Of a DNA stretch of 64,000 nucleotides, positions 8,174-15,274 are shown in pieces (the first letter of the stretch is position 1; the number at the start of each line of letters is the position of its first letter). The notes below the pieces were generated by a model that was not told where the DNA came from, made no database searches, and saw only the letters and a list, made by a program, of their open reading frames with translations. The stretch is taken from contig DGQK01000031.1 of assembly GCA_002390745.1 (NCBI GenBank), positions 18,512 through 82,511 of the forward strand, read 5' to 3'. A program made the position numbers and the translations under genes. The stretch comes from Bacteroidetes bacterium UBA4416 (lineage in GTDB: Bacteria > Bacteroidota > Bacteroidia > B-17B0 > Aurantibacillaceae).

Positions 8174-9622
8174 TTAGAACTCGCAGTTATTCGGCGTCCT
8201 TGGGAATGGGATCACGTCGCGGATGTTGGTCATACCCGTGACGAAGAGTACGAGGCGTTCGAAGCCTAAGCCGAAGCCGGCGTGCGGGCAGGAGCCGAAG
8301 CGGCGGGTATCCAGGTACCAGCTCATCTCTTCGGTTGGGATGTGCATCTCTTTCATGCGGTTTTCCAGCTTCTCCAGGCGCTCTTCCCGCTGCGAGCCTC
8401 CGATGATCTCGCCGATTCCCGGGAATAAAATATCCATGGCCGCTACCGTTTTGCCGTCGTCGTTCATGCGCATGTAAAAGGACTTGATGTCTTTTGGATA
8501 ATCCGTCAGGATCACCGGTTTTTTGAAATGCTTCTCTACCAGGTAGCGCTCGTGCTCGCTCTGTAAATCCGTTCCCCAGCCTTCCACTATGTACTGGAAT
8601 TTCTTTTTCTTGTTATGGTTCGACTCGCGCAGGATGTCGATGGCCTCCGTGTAGGTGATCTTTGCAAATTCATTCTCCAGGCAGAAGTTCAGCTTTTTCA
8701 GCAGGCCCAGCTCACTGCGCTCATTCTGCGGCTTGCTTTGCTCTTCCTCTTTCAGGCGCTGCGATAAGAACTCAATGTCGTCCGCATTGTGCTCCAGGGC
8801 ATATTTGATCACGTACTTCAGCATCTCTTCCGATAAAGCCATGTTGTCTTTCAGGTCGTAGAACGCCATCTCCGGCTCTATCATCCAGAACTCCGCCAGG
8901 TGCCGGGCCGTGTTCGAATTTTCGGCGCGGAACGTAGGGCCGAAGGTATATACATCGCTGAAAGCCATAGCACCCAGCTCACCTTCCAGTTGCCCGGACA
9001 CCGTGAGGTTGGTGGCCTTCCCGAAAAAGTCCTGTTTGAAATCCACCTCGCCGTTTCCCGTCAGCGGCGGGTTTTTCGCATCCAGTGTCGTTACGCGGAA
9101 CATCTCGCCTGCGCCTTCGGCATCGCTGCTGGTAATGATCGGCGTGTTCAGGTACAGGAATCCCTTATCGTTGAAAAATTTGTGAATTGCATAGGCCAGT
9201 GTATGGCGCACCCGGAACACCGCGCCAAATACGTTGGTGCGGAAGCGCAGGTGAGCGATCTCGCGCAGGTATTCCAGCGAGTGCTTTTTTGGCTGCAACG
9301 GAAAGACATTCGGTTTGCTCACATCAGATTCCGCATCGCCGTATATCTCGATCTCCGACACCACGATCTCCACCGACTGGCCTTTGCCCGTTGAGGTAAC
9401 GAGTTTGCCGGTTACGCTAATGCAGGCGCCGGGAGTGATGCGCCTGAGGATTTCAGGATCCGTTGTTTCGTAATTGACTACTGCCTGGAGATTATGGATG
9501 CAGGAACCGTCATTCATGGCTATGAATGAGGTGTTGCGGAATGTTCGTACCCAACCTTTCACATTGATCGTTTGATCAATAAGCCCGCCTTTTAAGACGT
9601 CTTTGATTTTTACTCGTGCCAT
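8174..9622 (-). CDS. asnS: Asparaginyl-tRNA synthetase
   Basis: A 482-residue class IIb aminoacyl-tRNA synthetase that charges tRNA-Asn with asparagine in the cytoplasm. An OB-fold anticodon-binding domain at the N-terminus (VKGWVRTFRN, FIAMNDGSC) is followed by the class II catalytic core. Recognisable blocks are LRFRTNVFGAVFRVRH (motif 1 region), GPTFRAENSNTARHLAEFW (motif 2, Asn-type) and GFGLGFERLVLFVTG (motif 3), ending IRDVIPFPRTPNNCEF. The reading frame extends upstream to 9679, but ATG at 9622 (MARVKIKDVL) gives the normal length and N-terminus. A TATCTTCACAG box at 9653-9643 would serve as the -7 element. A strong terminator follows. Confidence 0.97.
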   Translation of the reverse strand: MARVKIKDVLKGGLIDQTINVKGWVRTFRNTSFIAMNDGSCIHNLQAVVNYETTDPEILRRITPGACISVTGKLVTSTGKGQSVEIVVSEIEIYGDAESDVSKPNVFPLQPKKHSLEYLREIAHLRFRTNVFGAVFRVRHTLAYAIHKFFNDKGFLYLNTPIITSSDAEGAGEMFRVTTLDAKNPPLTGNGEVDFKQDFFGKATNLTVSGQLEGELGAMAFSDVYTFGPTFRAENSNTARHLAEFWMIEPEMAFYDLKDNMALSEEMLKYVIKYALEHNADDIEFLSQRLKEEEQSKPQNERSELGLLKKLNFCLENEFAKITYTEAIDILRESNHNKKKKFQYIVEGWGTDLQSEHERYLVEKHFKKPVILTDYPKDIKSFYMRMNDDGKTVAAMDILFPGIGEIIGGSQREERLEKLENRMKEMHIPTEEMSWYLDTRRFGSCPHAGFGLGFERLVLFVTGMTNIRDVIPFPRTPNNCEF

Positions 9623-9642
9623 AATCTTGATTTTTTTTAAGA

Positions 9643-9653
9643 CTGTGAAGATA
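9643..9653 (-). promoter_or_regulatory. Putative -7 box of asnS
   Basis: The minus strand reads TATCTTCACAG, one base off the TATCTTTRCAG form seen before truB, the Nudix gene and the methyltransferase-glycosyltransferase gene in this window. It lies 20 nt before the asnS ATG. No clear -33 TTG was found. Confidence 0.4.
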
Positions 9654-9703
9654 GGAAAAGGAGAAGAGTTTAAAAACACTTAAACCTGAAAATTCATTAT
9701 TTT

Positions 9704-9794
9704 TTGGGCGCCCGGGCGGGTCATCGCTACTCGCTCTTTGTTTGCCCTGCGGGACAAACAAAGGAGCTCAGACAGGCCGCTCTGTCCCTGGCGC
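9704..9794 (+). repeat. Dispersed repeat family R1, copy 1
   Basis: About 91 bp starting TTGGGCGCCCGGGCGGG and ending TCCCTGGCGC. It aligns along its whole length, at roughly 80% identity by eye, with the reverse complement of 33122-33212. It contains a perfect inverted repeat TTTGTTTG/CAAACAAA around a CC...GG core. No reading frame looks protein-like. Confidence 0.7.
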
Positions 9795-9840
9795 ATGAAT
9801 CTGCTCATGAACGGCACACATTCGTTTTGAGCTAAGCCTT

Positions 9841-9927
9841 GCGTGAGGGATAGAACGGAAATCTCCCGTCCCGAACGCTTTCGGGACGGGAATTGAAGTG
9901 ATAGCCCGGCCCGCAGGGACACGCCCA
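9841..9927 (+). repeat. Dispersed repeat family R2, copy 1 (structured element)
   Basis: About 87 bp with a strong hairpin (CCCGTCCCGAA/TTCGGGACGGG) followed by AGCCCGGCCCGCAGGGAC and ACGCCC. It aligns with 54345-54434 on the plus strand, and its second half aligns with 53045-53095 on the minus strand. The conserved core is AGCCCGRCCC, a variable hairpin, then GGGACACGCCC. It lies 46 bp after an R1 copy, so the two form a composite intergenic element between the DUF6427 gene and asnS. Confidence 0.65.
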
Positions 9928-10001
9928 AATTTCATACAAAGTATTTGTTGCTGCCAACTGTACCCGGCGCAGAAAATGATCGGGTTTTATTAAAGGAACT
10001 T

Positions 10002-10991
10002 TTAAATAATCCCCAGCGCATAGAAATACACCAGCACAAAGGTGCCCATGAATAGCACCAGCAGGGTATTGGCGATCTTGAGCTGCCTGATCTCGGCAAT
10101 GTAGTCGCCCAGCAGAACACTCAGCGGGATGATGGAAGAGAGCAGCAGCATATCCGGCAGCTGCTCTAAAAAAGCCATCAGCACACACAGGCCCAGGAGC
10201 CATAGCATGATGTATTTCGTTTTTTGTGTCTTTACCTTGCTGCCAAAGCCTTTGTTGAAATAGTGGAAGAGCGCAAAGGCGAAGAGCAGGATGCTCACGA
10301 TCATGAAACCAATGTAGTATTCGGAGATCACCGGCCATTGCAGCTGGTTAATGGCGTCCTTCATGAGCTCATAAAAATGAAAGGTATTTCCGTCCGTGAG
10401 GTAGCACAGGCACATATACATAAACAAGGGAGCGATGAGGCCCAGGAAGGACACCACCCACTCGCGCCAGTTGAAAGCCCTGAGGATAAGCGTCGCAATG
10501 TACAGGATAGGAAAAATAACGATGTAGTCGATGTAGAAAAAAGAAGCCAGTCCCATGCACAGGCCTGCATTGAAAAAATCAGCCAGCGCTTCCTCGCGCC
10601 GGTAGCTGTTGATCATAAAATACAGGGAGGCCATCACAAAGAGGTTGGCTACTAGGATAGGCTCCAGGGAGTTTTTGGCAGTAGCCGAAAAGGCAAAGAG
10701 GATGTAAAAAAAGGATGGCAGGAAATTGGTTTTGGAGGTGATCTCCTGCTGAACGGCCATCAAATTGACAAAGAAAGCACCCAGGAGCACCACGATACAG
10801 GCAATGATCTGCGTGGCCACAAAGGAAAGCTTATGCGTGAAAATGAAATAGTACAGCACATGCTCGTCGTACGATACATCGGGGGCATAGGAGCTGGAAA
10901 ACACAATGGTGTTGACCCAGAGACCAATACAGATTACCAGCAATATGATCACAGACAGCTGAATGTTATTTTTTAAGGGCCCTGCGATCAT
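10002..10991 (-). CDS. Polytopic membrane protein, DUF6427-like
   Basis: A 329-residue integral membrane protein with about 8-9 hydrophobic helices spread over the whole length and no soluble domain. Helix 1 is LSVIILLVICIGLWVNTIVF. Charged turns such as NSYRREEALADFF and LRAFNWREW match the DUF6427 family of Bacteroidota as I remember it; this family assignment is from memory and not certain. Function is unknown. It is divergent from the small membrane protein gene at 11065 (73 bp between starts) and is followed by a 379-bp stretch of repeats before asnS. Confidence 0.75.
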   Translation of the reverse strand: MIAGPLKNNIQLSVIILLVICIGLWVNTIVFSSSYAPDVSYDEHVLYYFIFTHKLSFVATQIIACIVVLLGAFFVNLMAVQQEITSKTNFLPSFFYILFAFSATAKNSLEPILVANLFVMASLYFMINSYRREEALADFFNAGLCMGLASFFYIDYIVIFPILYIATLILRAFNWREWVVSFLGLIAPLFMYMCLCYLTDGNTFHFYELMKDAINQLQWPVISEYYIGFMIVSILLFAFALFHYFNKGFGSKVKTQKTKYIMLWLLGLCVLMAFLEQLPDMLLLSSIIPLSVLLGDYIAEIRQLKIANTLLVLFMGTFVLVYFYALGII

Positions 10992-11028
10992 TTTTTTGGT
11001 AAAAACGTGATTTATTTAAGAAAATGTA

Positions 11029-11036
11029 TATTTTTG
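11029..11036 (+). promoter_or_regulatory. Putative -7 promoter box of the 66-residue membrane protein gene
   Basis: TATTTTTG matches TAnnTTTG and lies 28 nt before the ATG at 11065. No convincing -33 TTG occurs at the right spacing, so this is a half-match. Confidence 0.4.
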
Positions 11037-11064
11037 CGCTGTAAACTTACAAAATAAGATCAAC

Positions 11065-11265
11065 ATGACTTCTTTAATGGTAACTTGGACAGATGTTTTT
11101 TATGCAATCGGCGACTTTTCTCAATGGGTATTTGCCGGAATGAAAAAATTAGGTCATGGTCCGAATATTATTTTATGGACGATTATTTTTGTTCTGTTGG
11201 TATACCAAACCCTGCAAATCATCAAACAAACCAAAGATGCCGACAAAAACGGCACCTTGAGATAA
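11065..11265 (+). CDS. Small single-pass membrane protein
   Basis: A 66-residue protein with one clear hydrophobic helix (IILWTIIFVLLVYQTLQI, ~34-51). An amphipathic N-terminal stretch (DVFYAIGDFSQWVFAGMKKL) comes before it and a short charged tail after it. Similar mini-proteins sit beside DUF6427 genes in other Bacteroidota and are named DUF6341 there; I consider that likely but not proven. It appears monocistronic, with a -7-like box 28 nt upstream and a strong intrinsic terminator 24 bp downstream. Coding is supported by ATG start, membrane-protein composition and flanking signals. Confidence 0.75.
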   Translation: MTSLMVTWTDVFYAIGDFSQWVFAGMKKLGHGPNIILWTIIFVLLVYQTLQIIKQTKDADKNGTLR

Positions 11266-11288
11266 GCTTCTTTTTTTAGGAAGAGGAG

Positions 11289-11320
11289 AAAGGCCATCTG
11301 CAACGCAGGCGGCCTTTTTT
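11289..11320 (+). terminator. Intrinsic terminator after the small membrane protein gene
   Basis: AAAGGCC (11289-11295) pairs with GGCCTTT (11311-11317), with an inner CTGC/GCAG pair, followed by a T6 run and ATT. Confidence 0.88.
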
Positions 11321-11464
11321 ATTGCTATGTTTTGGTGCTCTGCAGGAGCCAGGCATTCCTTTCTCCTCCTGATATCACGCTTACCGTCGTGCGCATTCGC
11401 GCATATTCTGGCGCCTTACCCTAAGAATTCAAAAACTTAATGACTATATTTATTCAAAAATCAC

Positions 11465-13312
11465 GTGTACGTCCTCGGTATATCCTCCTATTACCACGAT
11501 TCGGCAGCGGCGCTTCTCAAAGACGGCGTGATCGTAGCAGCTGCACAGGAAGAGCGCTTTACCCGCAAAAAACACGATGATGCGTTTCCGCAACATGCCA
11601 TAGCGTTTTGCCTCCGGAAGGCCGGCATAGCCTTATCGGATCTCGAAACCATTGTCTTTTACGACAAGCCCCTTCTGAAATTCGAGCGCCTTTTGGAAAC
11701 CTATATGGTGAATGCACCAAAAGGCTTCCGCTCTTTTCTGAAAGCCATTCCGCTCTGGCTCAAACAGAAGCTGTTTTTTAAACGGGAGCTCTATAAAGCC
11801 CTGGATGGGATCGGGGAATACGATAAGAAAAAATTAAAGATCCTGTTCACGGAACATCACGTGTCGCATGCGGCCAGTACGTTTTTTGCCTCGCCCTTCA
11901 GGGAGGCCGCTGTGCTCACCATCGACGGCGTTGGCGAATGGGCTACTACCACGATCAGCAAAGGCAAGGACAATACGCTCACCATACTCAAAGAAACCCA
12001 TTTCCCGCATTCGCTCGGCTTGTTTTATTCGGCCATTACCTATTACTGCGGCTTCAGGGTCAATTCGGGGGAATATAAGCTTATGGGGCTGGCGCCATAC
12101 GGCAACAGGGATTCGGAAGAGGTGGCGCGCCTGGCGAAGCTTTTGAAGGATCATCTCATCAATGTGTACGACGATGGTTCTCTCTTTCTCGATCAGCGCT
12201 ACTTCAATTATGCTACCGGCCTCACGATGGCGCAAGACAAGCTTTGGGAGGAGCTTCTGGGATTTAAAAAACGGGAAGCGGAAAGCCCGCTGGATCAGCC
12301 CTACATCGACCTGGCCCTGGCGGCGCAGCTCATCACGGAAGACGTGGTGCTGCTCCTGGCAAAGGAGGCGCTCAGGCTTACCGGCAGCGATTATTTATGC
12401 CTGGCCGGTGGTGTGGCGCTCAACTGCGTGGCCAACGGGAAACTGGTACGCGAAGGAATAGCCAAAGACATTTACCTTCAGCCGGCATCCGGCGATTGTG
12501 GCGGTGCGCTGGGAGCCGCCTGGGCCGCCCACTACATCTATTTTGGAAATGAACGCAGCATCACACAACCCGATAGCATGCAGGGTGCGTACCTTGGCAC
12601 GGAATACACACATACAGAAATTGCAGAAGCACTGCCTGGTTTTGATGTGAGCGCAAACTATCTGGAAACATTCGAAGAGGTAGCGAATCAAACAGCCGGC
12701 TACCTGAAGGAAGGAAAGATCATCGGCTGGTTCCAGGGCAGGATGGAGTTCGGGCCGCGCGCTTTAGGAAACCGCAGCATCCTGGCTGACGCCCGCGATC
12801 CGGGGATTCAGAAACGGCTCAACCTCAGCATCAAGTTCCGCGAGAGCTTCCGGCCTTTTGCACCGGCCGTGCTGGAGGAACATGCCAAAGCGTATTTCGG
12901 GCTGCGCGGCACATCGCCTTATATGCTGCAAACACAGCCGCTTTCAGAAGCTCACCGCCTGCCCTTGCCACCCACGTATGCAAACAGCGCCCTTGGTGAT
13001 AAGCTGCATACAGCCAAAAGCCATTTCCCGGCCATCACCCACGTCGATTTTTCTGCCCGGATCCAAACCGTTCACAAAGCCACCAACCCCCGTTTTCATG
13101 AGCTCCTCTCCGCATTTTATGAGCAAACCCAATGCCCCATGCTGGTCAACACAAGCTTCAACCTGCGCGGCGAGCCCATCGTGTGCAGCCCTTCCGATGC
13201 ACTTCATTGTTTGATGAATACAAATATTGATTACCTTGTGTTAGGAAACTACATCATTAAAAAGAATCATCCTGTAGAGATCGTCACGAACCCAAACCAA
13301 ACCCCCGATTAA
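11465..13312 (+). CDS. O-carbamoyltransferase (NodU/CmcH/TobZ family)
   Basis: A 615-residue carbamoyltransferase that makes carbamoyl-adenylate from carbamoyl phosphate and ATP and transfers the carbamoyl group to a hydroxyl of a sugar or small molecule. The N-terminal Kae1-like domain shows GISSYYHDSAAALL, HHVSHAAST and LAGGVALNCVANGKL. The C-terminal YrdC-like domain shows GRMEFGPRALGNRSILADAR and LVNTSFNLRGEPIVCSP. Length is normal for the family. The start is GTG 11465; no ATG is available before the conserved YVLGISS. It is followed by DUF5989, SxtJ-like and SGNH hydrolase genes on the same strand, an arrangement known from saxitoxin-type and many glycan clusters. The acceptor is unknown. 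Confidence 0.93.
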   Translation: MYVLGISSYYHDSAAALLKDGVIVAAAQEERFTRKKHDDAFPQHAIAFCLRKAGIALSDLETIVFYDKPLLKFERLLETYMVNAPKGFRSFLKAIPLWLKQKLFFKRELYKALDGIGEYDKKKLKILFTEHHVSHAASTFFASPFREAAVLTIDGVGEWATTTISKGKDNTLTILKETHFPHSLGLFYSAITYYCGFRVNSGEYKLMGLAPYGNRDSEEVARLAKLLKDHLINVYDDGSLFLDQRYFNYATGLTMAQDKLWEELLGFKKREAESPLDQPYIDLALAAQLITEDVVLLLAKEALRLTGSDYLCLAGGVALNCVANGKLVREGIAKDIYLQPASGDCGGALGAAWAAHYIYFGNERSITQPDSMQGAYLGTEYTHTEIAEALPGFDVSANYLETFEEVANQTAGYLKEGKIIGWFQGRMEFGPRALGNRSILADARDPGIQKRLNLSIKFRESFRPFAPAVLEEHAKAYFGLRGTSPYMLQTQPLSEAHRLPLPPTYANSALGDKLHTAKSHFPAITHVDFSARIQTVHKATNPRFHELLSAFYEQTQCPMLVNTSFNLRGEPIVCSPSDALHCLMNTNIDYLVLGNYIIKKNHPVEIVTNPNQTPD

Positions 13313-13317
13313 AGACC

Positions 13318-13467
13318 ATGAGCGAACTAAGCGATATCTGGCGATTCATGAAAGAGCGTAAAAAATGGTGGCTGATGCCAGTGGTCGTCATTTTGTTGCT
13401 GATCACGGTGATGCTTTTGCTTAGCGGCAGCAGTGCCTTAGCGCCGTTTATTTATTCTATTTTTTAA
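13318..13467 (+). CDS. DUF5989 mini-protein (SxtN/SaxN-type neighbour of carbamoyltransferase)
   Basis: A 49-residue protein, MSELSDIWRFMKERKKWWLM at the N-terminus, then one hydrophobic helix and a short tail SSALAPFIYSIF. The composition (WxFMKERKKWWL followed by a membrane helix) fits the DUF5989 family that accompanies O-carbamoyltransferases and SxtJ proteins. The ATG lies 5 nt after the carbamoyltransferase stop codon, which argues for translation as part of the operon. Its biochemical role is unknown. Confidence 0.82.
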   Translation: MSELSDIWRFMKERKKWWLMPVVVILLLITVMLLLSGSSALAPFIYSIF

Positions 13468-13592
13468 TATAAGAGGCCAGATACTAAACAGAACGACTTC
13501 ATAAGATGGTCACGCCAGAGCGCGATTGGTTCTTTCATCAAGAAAAAAGAAATGGTAAATAATAAACGTAAGATTAAATTTTATTCTGTCAT

Positions 13593-13976
13593 ATGATCTT
13601 AGCTAACATGACCAAACGCCAGCAATACATTAACCTCTTTGCCTCTGCCGTGTTTATTTCCCTGATCCTGTTCCTGGCCGGGGTTGATCCGCTCTGGTAC
13701 ATCGTTCCGGGGCTGGTGCTGTTGGCGGGCTTGCTGAGTGGCGCTGCCCGCAAAGCCGTGCTATGGATCTGGCTTAAATTCTCCCATCTCCTCGGCATGG
13801 TGAACTCCACCATCATCCTGTTCCTTATTTATTTCCTGATCATTACACCCTATGCTACCCTGTTCCGTAAAAAAGTAGCGGTCAATTACGTCCTTCGCAA
13901 GCCGCGGCACGGCGCTTCTCTTTTCAGGGAGCGGAACCACCTGGTAGCAAAGGAAGATTTTGAAAAAAGCTGGTGA
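13593..13976 (+). CDS. SxtJ-like membrane protein
   Basis: A 127-residue protein with two or three helices (~16-47, ~66-87). The pattern LFASAVFISLILFLAG, PGLVLL, SHLLGMVNSTIILFLIYFL, ending in a soluble tail with RKPRHGASLF, matches the SxtJ family named from the saxitoxin cluster. The start may be ATG 13593 or ATG 13608 (MTKRQQYI). The last codon overlaps the next gene by 4 nt (ATGA), so translational coupling is likely. Function unknown, but the family travels with carbamoyltransferases and DUF5989, as here. Confidence 0.78.
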   Translation: MILANMTKRQQYINLFASAVFISLILFLAGVDPLWYIVPGLVLLAGLLSGAARKAVLWIWLKFSHLLGMVNSTIILFLIYFLIITPYATLFRKKVAVNYVLRKPRHGASLFRERNHLVAKEDFEKSW

Positions 13977-15175
13977 TGACATGGTCGCGTTTCCGCATAC
14001 GCCTCTGGCTTGAGATCCTGTTCGTGGTGCTGGTGCCCCTATTGCTGCTTAGCCCGGGCCTGCGGCAGGTTATGCATAGCGACAGGGCATACAGTATCTT
14101 ATTCTTTACGTTATTTTTCCTACGCGCCCTGGTGTTGCTGCATTTTATGAAGCTTGTGCTGAAATGGCTACACAAAACATACATTGCCCCGAAGCCGCAG
14201 GGCGCCGCAAACCTAAGCGCGAAAAAAGCCAACCGCGCCCTGCTCGGCACGTCGCTGCTGCTGCTCTTTCTGCTGCTCGAGCTGGTATTTATGTTCGTGC
14301 CGCAAACCCAGGATGTATACAGGCTCGGCCTCGCCAACAAAGTGTGGAACCTCTATTACCGCGAGCCGGAGAACGAGCTGCGCTTCCGCGATAAGCCGCT
14401 TGCGGGAAGAATGAATACCCATAAACAAACGGTTATCTTCCTGGGCGATTCGTATACACATGGTATCGGCATCCGCCACAACCGCGAGCGCTTCCCCGAC
14501 ATGGTGTATGCGCAAATGGATTCCTCAAAATTCGAAGCCTTTAACCTCGGCCGCGGCAATACCGACACACGCGATGAATACCTGAGATTGGTTGATTTTG
14601 GTTTGAAGCCGGATTACCTGGTTCTGCAATATTATCACAACGACATCGAAAAAGTGGGTGCAAAATACGGCTACTTCAACGCCAGCCAAACTGGTTACAA
14701 AAGCAAAAAACCCTCCCTGCTTAAGAAGGCGGGCATGTTCATCGGGCTCATTCCGCTGGAATGCTCCTTCTTTCTCAATTACACGGCCTTCAACAGCGCC
14801 GGTTTTTTCTTTCAAAAAGCAGGGAACGATTATAAGGAATGTTTGACGAAAGCATACAGCGATACGGCCTGCGTGAGGGAGCACCTGAACGATGTGGAAT
14901 CCATCATCCGCTATTCGGAGGCGAATCACACCAAATTGTATGTCCTGTTTATTCCCGATGCGAGGGACATTGACTTCACCCAAAACCTCTTCGACCGGCA
15001 CATCATTCCTTTTCTGAAAACACGCGGCGTACACTATATCACCGTCGATCAGGCTTTCCGGAAACACAAGGCCTCTGAGCTCATCATCAATCCATTGAAC
15101 GCGCACACAAATCCTTTTGCCAACGCCATCATTGCAGAGCAGATCCTCGATTCGATCCCGGAATTGAAAAATTGA
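13973..15175 (+). CDS. Membrane-anchored SGNH/GDSL hydrolase-like protein
   Basis: A 400-residue protein. Three hydrophobic segments lie at ~11-28, ~41-57 and ~92-109. The soluble part begins around residue 150 with FLGDSYTHGIG, the GDSL block with nucleophile Ser160. GRGNTDTRDEYLRL supplies the Gly block and YYHNDIEKVG the Asn block. The C-terminus has PLNAHTNPFANAIIAEQI, where His/Asn could complete the site, although the classical DxxH is not exact. It probably acts outside the inner membrane on acyl groups of a glycan. It is translationally coupled (ATGA overlap) to the SxtJ-like gene and is the last gene of the cassette. Confidence 0.85.
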   Translation: MMTWSRFRIRLWLEILFVVLVPLLLLSPGLRQVMHSDRAYSILFFTLFFLRALVLLHFMKLVLKWLHKTYIAPKPQGAANLSAKKANRALLGTSLLLLFLLLELVFMFVPQTQDVYRLGLANKVWNLYYREPENELRFRDKPLAGRMNTHKQTVIFLGDSYTHGIGIRHNRERFPDMVYAQMDSSKFEAFNLGRGNTDTRDEYLRLVDFGLKPDYLVLQYYHNDIEKVGAKYGYFNASQTGYKSKKPSLLKKAGMFIGLIPLECSFFLNYTAFNSAGFFFQKAGNDYKECLTKAYSDTACVREHLNDVESIIRYSEANHTKLYVLFIPDARDIDFTQNLFDRHIIPFLKTRGVHYITVDQAFRKHKASELIINPLNAHTNPFANAIIAEQILDSIPELKN

Positions 15176-15274
15176 ATCACCTGTTGTATACGATGGCTCA
15201 GCGATAAGCCTGCTTGGCTCAAAAAGAAGTACCCTACAGGCATTTGCGCGTTATTTTCATTAAATTTACTCATA

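Noticed and set aside
9704..9794. Small protein gene in the GC-rich repeat
   Set aside because: Frames here are short, Arg/Gly-rich and not shared in phase with the second copy at 33122-33212, so a non-coding repeat is more likely.
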